A stretch of DNA of 64,000 nucleotides from Neofusicoccum parvum. Its lineage: Eukaryota; Ascomycota; Dothideomycetes; Botryosphaeriales; Botryosphaeriaceae. The DNA is taken from NCBI GenBank assembly GCA_020912385.1, contig CP087208.1:1178001-1242000 (forward strand), read 5' to 3'. The translations under genes were made by a program, and so were the position numbers. The stretch's first letter is position 1, and every line of letters begins with the position of its first letter. Below, piece by piece: positions 44,929 to 55,956 of this stretch. The notes below the pieces were generated by a model. That model did no database searches, had not been told where the DNA came from, and saw only the letters and a program-made list of their open reading frames with translations.

Positions 44929-45410
44929 CTAGTTGACGCGGCAGCCAATCTTGTTGCCGAAAGCATCGCGGAAGCGCTGGACAAGGCACTCCTCGGCAGA
45001 CTTTCCAGCAGCGCCGGAAACCTGGTTGTTGTCGATGACCCACTGGCCTGCGGAACTGCTGTGGTAGCAAGCGACGTTGTTCTTGGTGCCGGCACAGTCT
45101 GAAAGTCCGGGTTAGAAGCCGACAACGGAGGGTAAGGAGCTTGGTGGCGTGGTGTGGACTTACTGTCGATGGCATTGTAGAAAAGACCGCAAGAGTCTCC
45201 ATACCCAGAGCCGACATCGGCCTTGGTGCTCGAGTAACCAATGCGGTAGCGGGTCATACCGTCCTCAGACCAGCTGCTGAGGATGGCAGCGTTGGCAATG
45301 CAGTCTTCACGCTTCTCCAGGGAGTCGGCGCTGGCAGCAGGAGCCGCAACGGCGGAGGAGACGAGGAGGCCGAAGACGGCGGCGGTGATGGCGGAGGCGG
45401 AGAACTTCAT
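44929..45410 (-). CDS. Small secreted cysteine-rich protein (effector-like)
   Basis: 138-residue secreted protein; exons 45410-45164 and 45098-44929. A signal peptide MKFSASAITAAVFGLLVSS with an APAA cleavage region is followed by a short pro-part ending in KR (about residue 34), a likely Kex2 site. The mature part has six cysteines (DC, SC, NC, AC, EC, GC), enough for three disulfides. It contains SSTKADVGSGYGDSCGLFYN and ends NKIGCRVN. No enzyme motif was seen. Size, signal and cysteine pattern fit fungal effectors or antimicrobial-type secreted proteins, but family membership is unknown. A TATATAAAG element lies near 45577-45585 and a tandem repeat lies in the leader region. Confidence 0.85.
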
Positions 45411-45486
45411 GTTGATTGTTTGGTTTGAAGAAGGGGTTGTGAGAAAGATAGTTGTCAGAAGACTGGTTGTGTGAATGGAGATGACG

Positions 45487-45540
45487 TGGATGATGTGGAT
45501 GCTGTGGATGCTGTGGATGCTGTGGATGCTGTGGATGCTG
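45487..45540 (+). repeat. 9-bp tandem repeat in the leader/promoter of the secreted protein gene
   Basis: Five perfect TGGATGCTG units (45496-45540) and one degenerate unit (45487-45495). It sits 77-130 bp upstream of the minus-strand ATG and downstream of the TATA-like element, so it is probably transcribed as 5' leader. Confidence 0.8.
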
Positions 45541-46801
45541 TTGTGTTGATTGTACTTCTGGACGAAATCCCACCGCTTTATATACAAAGCTCTGAGCGCG
45601 CTCAGTCTTAAATTAGAGCATCACCAGCTCAGGCAATGCACACAAGGCGGGTAGCTGGATCCATCCCTCGGATCCTCTCCGTGTTGGGTGGTAATAGCGT
45701 TTGCTGCGCTTTGACGGCGCTTTCACGGCGGTGGGCACCGCTCTGACGGCTCCGCCTTGTGCTACTGCTACACGTATGCGGAGAAGCAAGGTTGCTGCAC
45801 CACTTGGTGTTGCAAACCTCCAAATTTTGGAATGATGTTTCAAAGTCCAACATCTCACGGTAGCAACAAATCCTCCTAGTTTTTGCCAATAGCAGGAGAG
45901 CATGCACGCAGGAGTTGTGTTTCGACAGAAAAGATGAGCAGTGAATTTCCCAAATCGGTCGGCGTCCATGAGTCGGGCAACACGAGCCGAGCCCGGCCCG
46001 CAGCCACATCCGTCAGGAGAACTTGGGGGCGGCTCAGCGGGGGCCCCGAAGCAGTTAGCGGGAGATAAGCACTAGCCGAATAGGGCTGCACCTCAGGTAG
46101 AAGGATGTGGGTGTGACGATGAGTATTCTACAAGTAGGGAACAGCCAATGCAGATCGTGCCGATCTGGCAGTTTATGTGCAATGGTCCCCGGTCCATCTG
46201 CGTGCGAGCGGAGGATGTGGCTGAGTGCGAGGCCCTTACACAAACCCCACGTCCTGAGCTTATAGTGAGACGCACTGGTCAACTCTGTAAGGCAGCAGCC
46301 TTGATTGGCAGCGAAGTTGCCCTGACATGGCCTGCACGACATGCCACCACCACATGGCCACGACTCGCATTCAAGCCGTGCAACCAGCTGAGATCGCACA
46401 TAAGCCCAAGCGGATTCTTCCTTCGAATCCCCCGAGCCCTGTGTTTCCATCTACGGCTACCGACGTTGCTGCCTTCGAAAGTCAACGTCCGCATCGTTCG
46501 AGCAGCTGAAAAAAGCGGATCTCAACACCGCTACGTCTTCTTTACTCAGCGCATCAAGGCCGCCAAGAAGTCCCCGTTGGGGCGCAAACCTGAACATGCT
46601 TGGTGGAATTCCAAATTCCATGTCGGCTCTTGGAAGAACCTGGAGGCCTGACATGAATTTTACACTACTATACGTACTTTCAGTCCCAATTCTGATTACT
46701 CAAGTCCATGTGTAATGCCAACCCAGGCGAGCAATCCAACAGAGCGGAAGCGCAGCCCAATTGTCTGCCACGATGGTCCATCACAACGAAAATCCAGAGC
46801 C
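45541..46801. other. Intergenic, no gene seen
   Basis: Upstream region of the small secreted protein gene and 3' flank of the rhamnosidase. Frames around 46100-46650 lack domain features. Confidence 0.6.
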
Positions 46802-48984
46802 CTATCCACTGCCAACAACGTAAGTTCCGCCAGGCAAGTTCTCAAAGACCACAGATCCATTGTCTGTACCAGAAGCCCGCACCAGGCCACGAGGCCCGGT
46901 CACCGCCACATCCGACACGTTCGTGTACAGAACCAACGTCCCCAACGTCCCCGCCGGAGTCTCGAACCGCCCGCTCACCACGTACCCATCGGCGGCCACC
47001 CACTCCGCCGCGAACCTCCCGAGCGCCGTCTCGAACCCCGCCTCCACGCGCCCCAAGCTCCCCGGGCGCGGGCGGACGCACCAGGCGCGGCCCCGCGCGC
47101 CGGCAAGCTGTATACCAGCGCCAAGGAACGTCAGGGCGGACGTGGGGCCGGTGGACCAGCCGTGGGCGTGGCTGAGGCGGGCGTCGTTGTCGTACGGCGC
47201 GTAGCGCAGTGCGCCGTCGGTGGCGTAGCCCTCGACGAACGAGCTGCCCGTCATGCGCGCGTCGTCCAGCATGAAGCCGCCCCACATGAACTCGACCAGC
47301 TCGACCGCCCGCGCAGGGAACCCCGCCATGTAGTGCGCCTGCACCTCGAAGCCCGACGCGAATGGCGAGATCGTGGCGCCCGATTCCGGGGCCGGCGCGC
47401 CGTAGGGTCGGATCCAGCGGCTGGCGAGGGAGGTGCTGATGGCGGCGGCGCGGGAGGCGGAGACGAGCCCGGAGACGACCGCCCAGGCGTTGCCGTCTTG
47501 GGGCCGGAGGGCGCTGGCGGTCTGGTTCTCGTCGTTGTCGAAGAAGAGGTTCTGCTCCGGATCCCACAGGCGGATGTTGACGGACTCCTTGATTTTGGTC
47601 ATGGCGGACGCCCATGTGTCGACTACGCTGTCATCTCCGACTTCGGCGGCGAGTTTTAGGCCAGTGTCTAGAGTACGGTAGAAGATTGAGTTTGCCTGTA
47701 GCATGGTTCAATGCGTCAGCAAGATCAATTGGCGCTCGTTATGATTAACTGCTCACCTCGACATTATGACCACCCATCCCGGATCTCAGCCAGTCATTGG
47801 AGCTGGTGACGTTGGCCATTCCAGAGGCGTCGATGGTGCTCAACGACCAATTCATCGCTAACTTATACTGAGACCAATAGTTCTTCAAATACTCGATATC
47901 TCCCGTGTACAGGAAGTAATCGAACAGGTCTAGAAGAGTGTATAGGTGATAGGTAAAGCTAAAGGAGAATTGATCTGGCCTTGTGAATGGGGTACCGGCC
48001 CATGGAAGACGGCCGTCGGGTTGTTGAAGGACGAACAAAGAGTCGATGCCGTTCTTGATACCGTCGAGGCTGTTCGTCGACACGAAAATAGCTGGACCGG
48101 AAATGGCTATGTCGCCGGGCCAGACCAGGCGATCTCGCTTCGCACCGTCCATGAGGACTGAGGTGCCATCTTTTAGGTCGTCAGTAATTGTCCAGAAAAC
48201 CAATCTGTGCTTGCGGTCGAAACGAAAAGGAAATGGAAATGAAGAAACGAGGTACAGGTCAGAATTGAGATTCCAGGTGCTTACTTGCGATGGTTGCGTT
48301 GAAGTACCAGTCCGTGCCTGGAACACCCAGAGCATTTCCGTAGATTGGATCAGCACTGCAGAGCTGGTTGGTATAGGCACCAGCGTACCAAACCCGGTTC
48401 AGCTTCTCATTATCACTGTTGAAATATCCAGGATAATCCCGCAGATCCTCCATTTCAGGAGAGGCGGTGAAATTAACCGACAGGTTGTTCAACGTAACCG
48501 TACCGGTGGAATTGTGCCAGATGCTCAAGTATCGGAACCCACCTCGCTGGTGAGCCTTATCTGCGCTGTATCTGCCAGTGGCTGGGGTTGAAAACCAGAG
48601 AGGACTATCATACACAGCGCTCGAGGCTGAGTCGGACTGGAATGGACTGATCCACATCGAACTCTCGGTAAAAGTGAAGCCAACATATCCCTCTCTTCCA
48701 GAGACAGACATAATGTCAAACTCAACAGTGCCTCCAATATTGATCCCGAAGTCCAGTGTTATAGACGAGTTTGAACCGGTGAATGTCACGCCTGTGGCGT
48801 TATGAGCGTTGGCGAGCAGTCCATCTGGGTTGCTGACATTGCCGTTGACAGCGTAGACAATTTGTGGGGTTACGGAACGTTGGTGCGGGGCTAGAATATA
48901 CTCCGCATATTTCGCAGCCGAAGTACACAAGGATTGAAGAAGTATTGTGGCAACATATAAGGGGAACGTCCCAAGTCTCGACAT
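46802..48984 (-). CDS. Secreted alpha-L-rhamnosidase, GH78
   Basis: Extracellular glycosidase of 668 residues removing terminal rhamnose from plant glycosides or pectic side chains. Exons are 48984-48285, 48169-47757 and 47695-46802. A signal peptide (FPLYVATILLQSLCTSA) is followed by a beta-sandwich part with many N-glycosylation sites (NSS, NAT, NST, NFT). The (alpha/alpha)6 catalytic region includes DGAKRDRLVWPGDI, the family signature carrying acidic residues, SSNDWLR, and FMWGGFMLDDARMTGSSF followed by EGYATDG. HGWSTGPTSALTFLG is the conserved late block. The first acceptor (AAAAG at 48170) is inferred from phase and the NGTSVLMDGAKRDR join. A TATAAAAG box lies at 49035-49042. Confidence 0.93.
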
Positions 48985-50886
48985 GATGTCAGATGGCGCT
49001 TTTGGCCGGCGTTGTACTTTGACCAGGCCGGCACCTTTTATATTTATGGATTTATGGAGCTACTTTGCCATCTCATATACATAATCCACCCCGTGCGAAA
49101 TTTCCTTCCTCGGATCCAGAACGGTCAAGTGTGCCGATGACGCATTGAAAACCTTCATCGGCTTCTCGGGAGAATACAACACGAAGGTGGAGGTCTGCAA
49201 CCCCGCAATAGAGGAGCTAGTGGCGCGAGACATTGTTCTAAGGCATGAAAAGTCGCCAGACGTCAGGCGGGGTGAGCAGAGCAGCCGCTTTTCTCCTGGT
49301 CCACTCTAGAAGGGTGAGTGCGTCAGGAGATCTGGATTTCTCGGTCGCATGCTACTTGAACTATCGAAACAATCACAAGACGGATGGTCCCACAGTCGAA
49401 TCATTTAGAACTAAGGCGGGCTACTCTTTCGACGTTGAACGCGGTGATCGGTGCAATTGCTCTCTTCATCGGACGAAAATTATCGGACAAGGAAGATCAT
49501 CCCCTATTTATTCTTCGCCAAGCATTGGGTAATTCACATTTATGACGAACAAAATGGGTACAGCTCCACATACTACAGTTGCAGTCATGTATCAGTTTTT
49601 ATTCAGTATCAGGGGTTGAAGACTACATTGGAAAGCCCACGTGTCCAATTAAACATTTAGTTCCGCCATGCGCGGCTATTTTCCGCCATTCATTACCATA
49701 TCCGCGCTAACAAAAGTTATACTTGCAACAGTGAGGCAAAACACAGGCGGAGATAGTGACACCGCTTCACGGACTTAAGCTTCCATGGTGAAAAAGGAGG
49801 TGAAGAATCTCCCGCTCGCGCCAATGTCATTTCCAAATAGGTAGGAGCTCGTGATTCCAGCATCGTTCCACTCAGCCTTCGAGTAGAATATCGAAGGCAT
49901 TGTTGCTGAGCAACCTCTTGGGCCAAGTTGTCAGCAGAAAGGGCGAATATGCCGAAGACAGCGCGGAAAAGGAAAGGCAGTCGCTAGGGGACTCCGTTCG
50001 GGCAGATCCGCTAGTGCTGACAAGGCTTGAGAGGTGCGCAATTTTTCTAATGATGCCTCTTGCCTCTTGCCTCTTCTGTTTTGCCGCTGTGTACATGTTA
50101 GTAGAACGGTCCCGAATACGACGGCCGGGTAAAGTCCGGTGCGAGTGCAGAGGGCCTACAGAAAGATCGACTTTTGGAGCAGTATCATGTGCCGAACTTT
50201 TAATCGAAGGTTATACTAAGGGGTTAATGACTTCTGGTTTGCTAGATGGGAACTATTGTGACGTCAGCCATAAGTATTGCTGGCGACAGATGTGCTGAAT
50301 ATTTTTAGCCAATCAAAACTACGGGGATTCGCAACGAAATTGCACAAACAAAGCTTATACGTGATACCATAGTAAGCTTATCTTTGTGAGCACAAGAGCA
50401 TGAGTCCCACAGTCAACAAACGGAAATGTTGCGATATCTTTGCAGGAACCCGACCAAACAGAAACTCCGAACGTGAGATTACTGAGGAGCGTCTCGTAAT
50501 GCCTCGCTATGACTCTGGGCCCTGGAACCTCGCCCGGAAACATTGCCTGGTCCCAGAAGGGAAGGTCGTCCGGAACTGCCGGTAATATGCCGAAATATGC
50601 CGAAGATGCAACGGGTGTGCTTGGAGTGACAGGGGAGGTAGAACAGCCGAAGACATTGACCACTTAAGAACACGCGAAAGTCGCCATCTCACACCAAAAG
50701 TATTCTGAGTCTGGGTCGAATCGCCGCTCAGTATCGTCATGCGTCTGCTAGGGAAGGTGCTCAGGAGTAGCTCTCAGAACTCGTATAAATATACAACCTG
50801 CAGGCCGAGGGAGAGGAGTGTCCACACCGATTCCTCTGCCCTACGGGAACTTCACCTCTTCAATTGCGTACCCTGTGATCGTGGCT
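48985..50886. promoter_or_regulatory. Long divergent promoter, GH78 / tannase-like esterase
   Basis: 1.9 kb between two secreted plant-polymer enzymes pointing outward. TATAAAAG at 49035-49042 serves the rhamnosidase (about 50 bp from its ATG). TATAAATA at 50784-50791 serves the esterase (about 100 bp). No gene is supported between; the frames 49245-49532, 49900-50298 and 50355-50663 have no recognisable features. Confidence 0.6.
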
Positions 50887-52470
50887 ATGAAGCTTCCACT
50901 CGGCCTTACGCTTAGTGCTCTCGCGCTAAGTGTGTCCGCCAGCCCTGACGAGTTCCGGAACGACTGTACGTCGGTGGCGGATTCACTGGACATCCCTGGA
51001 GCTCAAATATCGCTCACGCAATTCGTCGCATCGGGAACGAATTTGAGCTTTCCGAACAATGACGCCAGCTGCGGTCGCCCTTCGCAGACCGTTACCACCG
51101 ACCTCTGCCGCATCGCGCTCCGTGTCCCTACCTCCAATCGATCGAGCATAACCATGGAAGCATGGCTTCCGAAGGACTGGTCCGGCCGATTCCTGAGCAC
51201 TGGCAATGGCGGGCTCGGCGGATGCATTCAGTACGAGGACATCGAGTACGCGGCGTCCCTGGGCTTCGCCGCGGTGGGAACCAACAACGGCCACGATGGC
51301 ATGAGCGGAAGCTCTTTTCTGAACAACCCCGACGTCATCGAGGACTTTGCGTATCGGGCGGTGCACACAGGCGTCATACTCGGCAAGCAGATTGCCAGGA
51401 CCTTCTACGGAAAGCAACACACGAAGAGTTACTACCTCGGCTGCTCAACCGGTGGCCGCCAGGGCTTCAAGGAGGCTCAGACATTTCCCGACGACTTTGA
51501 CGGAATCGTCGCCGGCGCACCTGCCTTTTCCTTCAACAACCTCACGTCATGGAGCTGCCACTTCCTTCCTCTCACTGGGCCTCCAGGCTCTGACACGTTT
51601 GTCCCCATGAGCATGTGGGAGACCATCCACGAGGACATCCTGGACCAGTGCGACGAGCTGGACGGAGCCCGCGACGGTATTCTCGAGTCTCCCGACCTCT
51701 GCAACTACAACCCCGACGGCCTCATCTGCGCCTCAAACGCCACCAACAGCTCGAGCTGCCTCACCGCCACCCAAGCGCAGACGGTCCGCGGCATCTTCGC
51801 GCCCCTGCTCAACACCGACGGCAGCCTGGTGTACCCGGGGATGCAGCCCGGCTCCGAGACGACAGGCGCGCCGCAGACGTACTACGCGGGCCGCGAGTTC
51901 GGCGCCTCGGACTGGTTCCGGTACGCGATCCTCAGCGACCCGTCCTGGGACGCGGCGAGCGTCACGCCCGCCGACTACACGCTCTCCTCGGACCTGAACC
52001 TCTTCAACATCGAGACCTGGGACGGCGACCTGTTGGCGTTCCGCGCCGCGGGCGGCAAGCTGCTGCACTACCACGGCCTCGTCGACCAGGTCATCTCGAG
52101 CCACAACTCCCCGCGCTACTACGAGCACGTCGCGCGCACCATGGGCCTCGCCCCGCCCCAGCTGGACGAGTTCTACCGCTTCTTCCGCATCTCGGGCTTG
52201 GCGCACTGCTCCGGCGGGCCTGGGGCCGGCTTCATCGGGAACCAGAAGCGCAACGCCGCAAGCCTCGACCCAGAGGAGAACGTCTTGACGGCGATGGTGC
52301 GCTGGGTGGAGGAGGGCGTGGCGCCGGATACGATCACCGGGACGGCTTACGTCAACGGCTCGAAGGATGCGGGCGTCGCGTTCCGGAGGAGGCATTGTCG
52401 CTGGCCGTCCCGCAATGTTTACAAGGGCCCGGGGGATCCGGATGACGAGGCTGCTTGGGCATGTGAGTGA
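50887..52470 (+). CDS. Secreted tannase / feruloyl esterase family protein
   Basis: Intronless secreted esterase of 527 residues. ATG 50887 gives a proper signal peptide (MKLPLGLTLSALALSVSAS); the upstream extension to 50818 starts at GTG. Cysteine-rich N-part DFxN-type start (SPDEFRNDC) is followed by LPKDWSGRFLSTGNGGLGGC, typical of PF07519. The nucleophile motif is YYLGCSTGGRQ, with the serine flanked by the cysteine that forms the disulfide to the catalytic-histidine neighbour. AHCSGGPGA near residue 460 supplies the His, and HYHGLVDQVISS the catalytic Asp region. The family hydrolyses gallic or ferulic esters of plant cell walls. Ends with a charged tail. Confidence 0.92.
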   Translation: MKLPLGLTLSALALSVSASPDEFRNDCTSVADSLDIPGAQISLTQFVASGTNLSFPNNDASCGRPSQTVTTDLCRIALRVPTSNRSSITMEAWLPKDWSGRFLSTGNGGLGGCIQYEDIEYAASLGFAAVGTNNGHDGMSGSSFLNNPDVIEDFAYRAVHTGVILGKQIARTFYGKQHTKSYYLGCSTGGRQGFKEAQTFPDDFDGIVAGAPAFSFNNLTSWSCHFLPLTGPPGSDTFVPMSMWETIHEDILDQCDELDGARDGILESPDLCNYNPDGLICASNATNSSSCLTATQAQTVRGIFAPLLNTDGSLVYPGMQPGSETTGAPQTYYAGREFGASDWFRYAILSDPSWDAASVTPADYTLSSDLNLFNIETWDGDLLAFRAAGGKLLHYHGLVDQVISSHNSPRYYEHVARTMGLAPPQLDEFYRFFRISGLAHCSGGPGAGFIGNQKRNAASLDPEENVLTAMVRWVEEGVAPDTITGTAYVNGSKDAGVAFRRRHCRWPSRNVYKGPGDPDDEAAWACE

Positions 52471-52881
52471 TCATGGCTGATGGTATGGTTGTCTGCTACT
52501 CTGCAGCTACGCCTAGTAGATCGTGAATATAGTGTTGAGTTCAGCTGCAATGACTGCTTTTGTCGTGTCCGAGGCTGTACCTTTTGATAGTGGATGATAA
52601 AGTCGAGGTTCTATCAAAGGCATATGACGAAGCTGAACCAGCTGGCGGCGCCAATCTCGTAGGTAACTGTATAGTAGTTCAAGTCATTTCAGATCCTGGT
52701 TATATGTTCCAGGTATAGTAAAGTACTGTCGATACTGGCGAGAAGATACTTTGGCGTTTGAAACGCCTTCCCTGACAGTGGATCCAATGTTGCACTTCGA
52801 ACGTAGTAAACTCATAAATGAGAATATGCTCCCAATTGTACACCTCCTATGAGCTACTTCTAGCTCACTTGGCTCTCCATT
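52471..52881. other. Convergent 3' region
   Basis: 411 bp between the ends of the esterase and the protease genes. No gene seen. Confidence 0.6.
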
Positions 52882-55766
52882 TTATCTCGCGTCTCGTGCC
52901 GCAGTTCTCAGGTAATCACCCCGACCAGCATTTTCTGCTTGCAAAAAGCGAATTGGGTACAGGTATCGGAGCTTTTCCTGCATCTTCTCAGACATGAGCA
53001 TGAACATCGACCACATCCCATTCTTTGTCCACAGTTTCCTGATGATTTCATTCTCCTCGGACGGACTTTCTGCCAGCAACAATTTCGCATGGCCGAGGAT
53101 CATGGCAGCGATCCCTGCAGCAATTGCAGTGGCTATTGAGGTTCCAGATTGGACTACTCCATCCTGTCCAAGCCGTGGAACATCCTTGCCAAGAGTGCCG
53201 AATACGTCTGGTCCCGCAAAGTCTGGAGGTGGATTGAAGTCTTCGAAATTACCACGATCGTCGGTCCCGCGCATGGAGAAAACCAGATCATGACGAGCAG
53301 GAAACATCTCGCGTTGATTTCCTCCAAAGTTTGCGGCAGCAGCAAAGAACAAGACATTGCTGTCTTTATCTGCCGATGCTTGGTAGATGGATTTACTGAT
53401 GACCGACTTTCCATCGACCTTCAGCTCCTCTGGATAGCCGAAGGACATAGATACAATGTCTGCATCCCACTCCCTTGTGGCCCATGTGATTGCCTATTGA
53501 ATATTTAGTACATCATTTGAGAATGAGCCTCGTGCTTAGCCTACCTCAGCTACGTTATTGCTGGATCTTTCAAGACTTTCGGTGTCCTTGGCAATCCGAG
53601 CAACAACAACGTCTGCCGCTGGTGCTATTTTCATCAAGAGTGCTAGCACATTTGTGCCATGGCCGTGATGATCGACGTGAGTTCCTGATCCATCCACAAA
53701 GTCCCGCCACCCAATGATACGATTTTGGCGGGGCCGAGAGAGAGAAAAGAAATCATTCTCTGGGTCGTATCCGGTGTCTAACACGGCGACTCTAACACGG
53801 CGAATGTTTTCATTCCTATAACATATCCCAAGCTCTTGATTCAGTGACGATTCAGCAAAATGGTTCATCCAGTTGTTCGATCGAAAAACGCGATTGGGAT
53901 CAGATGGGATCGAAAGAAGGGTAGACCCAAACGCGGACTCTAAGCCACGTCCACATCGAAAGGCCTGTAAGCATGGCATGCCTAGCTTTCCACTAGCCTT
54001 GCTTCTTTTTGGGGTTTCGATGATGACACTTCTTTCTATCACACCAATACCCTCCAGAAGCTGTTGAAGGGGGTAGACAACATGCCTGTATAAGAGTGAT
54101 CTTCTGTCCTCAATTGAGCTTGACCTGGTGAACATCTCGTAATCCAAACAAATTGAAACTACATGTTTCAACGTCTTTGTGATTTCGATATTTCGAAACC
54201 CCAGGTCTGGCCATCTTTTGTTTTCGACCGCTCCGTAGGCATTTGCCCAGTCATTGTTGATCTGTTCTTCCAATGAAAGAGGTAGTATTCGTGAGCGACT
54301 GGTATTGGTCCTGCAGAGTTCCACAAGGATCGTGGCAAGAGCGAGTATTCGAGGATATCTGTGCAGGACGCCGCAGTTGTCGCAGTACTCTGCACAGATC
54401 TGATCATTTTTACAGTCCGATTCGAAAGCGAAGTAAGGCTTTGAAGTATCGATTTCCGTATGTTGCTGGCCATTTTCGGGGTCTTTTGGGCATTCGAGCA
54501 TGAAATGTATCGATGCAATTGTCCAATGAATCCGCATGAAATCAGAGTCATAGTACTGCCATATTGATTTTGCCAAAATGTATGCAAGAAATATTTTGCC
54601 CTTTGAGGAAAGCGCTGCTCCATCTAGCGCTTTGGAGAGGGTAATGCTGGGCTTGGGGTTGATGATTTGGTCAGGTTTTGCCGGGTTGCGTAGATGATGT
54701 AATTTGCCTTTGTCGATTTTCAGCCTTATGCGAACATTGCCGAATGGAGTGCTCAGAAACTGACAAAACTTCCCGGGTTGAATGGTTTGCCCTTGTTCAG
54801 CAGCTTCGATTTTCTTTTTCGTGGCTTGAGTCGTCATTGTGCCAGCAAACCTGACCTTGGCTCGAACAGGCCTTTCATCTGGGAGCTCGTGTCTATGGAA
54901 TATTAACCTAAGTTTCGGAGCTCATAGCAGGAAGAAACATACTTCGGAATTTCAAACAATATTTGTTGCCATTTCAGATTCACATCAAGGTGAGAGCAAG
55001 GTGCGGAAGAGAGGACGACATCGAACAATGCGGTATCTGATCTGATAACATCATCAGCATTGAGCCGTAGTCGTGCCCAATGTTCCTCAGATATGCGTCC
55101 TATGCTAGCCACTGGTGGACATGTACATGGCTGCGATAAGACACGGTAAAGCACTTTGTTGACGTATGAGCGGTGCTCGTCCGAGGGAACTCTGACCCGA
55201 GAATCTTGTTCTCGAGCTGTCTGTGGCGCTTCTTGAGTTGTCTTGAAATCCCTCTTGTCTACTAAGAAGCTGTCCAGCGAGTGCCAGCACTTGTCCATTA
55301 GCTTTTGCTCTTCCGCAGCAAATGCCATTAGTGCTGCTGTCAAAATGCCCCGATCTGGACGCTCTCGACGATCCACTAAGGCATAGACAGTCGGATACTT
55401 CCCTTGAGAGCAGTTCAATGAAGACTGCATCCCGCATCGTTGTTTCCACTGAGTTGCGTCAGCAGGATTTGCACAACACACTAAATGATGTATGGTCCGA
55501 TCACAAACCTTACAGAGCTCCTCAAGAATGCCGAGAAAGCTACTCAGTCTTTTCGTGATGATTTCTTCCTCGTGCAATGTTGGACTTTCCAAAGTCTTGC
55601 TAATCTTCATCATCCTTCCCGCAAGGAGACCAAGGTTTCGGAGGATGTTTTTGTCCTTGGGGGATCTGGTTGCATTGGGGAATATTTGCTGAGCAGTGGT
55701 TGCAGCGACACCAGCCGCAATGCACGTAGCGTCCTGAGCGAGTGCCCAAAGGTCTTCTTGATTCAT
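52882..55766 (-). CDS. DUF7580-like domain fused to subtilisin-type S8 protease
   Basis: Intracellular-looking protein of 927 residues without signal peptide. Exons are 55766-54943, 54892-53545 and 53493-52882; the longer upstream frame lacks an ATG. Residues 1-640 are mostly helical. Residues about 290-570 resemble fungal DUF7580 domains: LALATILVELC, SLEEQINNDW, WPDLGFRNIEITKTLKHVVSIC, and HVVYPLQQLLEGI. The C-terminal subtilase is complete: Asp647 in VAVLDTGYD, His686 in HHGHGTNV, oxyanion Asn779 in AAANFGGN and Ser843 in QSGTSIATA. This order (helical sensor-like part plus S8) is that of fungal STAND-associated and HET-Q2-like proteases that cleave partner proteins in cell-death reactions; function here is inference. 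The start lies 190 bp from the divergent C2H2 gene. Confidence 0.85.
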
Positions 55767-55956
55767 CTCGATGGTCTTTGGGAGTGTAACGAAGTTGATG
55801 GAACAAGGCTCAAATGCTGACTCTTGGACCCCAACCCACGTGCATGTACCCCGCACTTTGTGCAACAGCAGACCCACCTTGCGAGTGCCTTCATACGAGG
55901 CCCTTAATCAGGCATCATGCGATGCCTTTTGTCTTCTTTTCCGATAACCCGTCGTT
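55767..55956. promoter_or_regulatory. 190-bp divergent promoter, S8 protease / C2H2 protein
   Basis: Start codons of the protease (55766, minus) and the C2H2 protein (55957, plus) are only 190 bp apart. They must share most of their control sequence, which suggests co-expression. No TATA box evident. Confidence 0.65.

Noticed and set aside
46708..47659. Plus-strand frames opposite the rhamnosidase
   Set aside because: Antisense shadows; the sense strand has conserved GH78 motifs through the same bases.
50355..50663. 102-codon minus-strand frame in the GH78/esterase promoter
   Set aside because: No signal peptide, domain or splice support; likely chance.
55767..55877. Longer start for the DUF7580-subtilase
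   Set aside because: The upstream frame begins at GTG, not ATG; 55766 is the first Met and keeps the N-terminus plausible.
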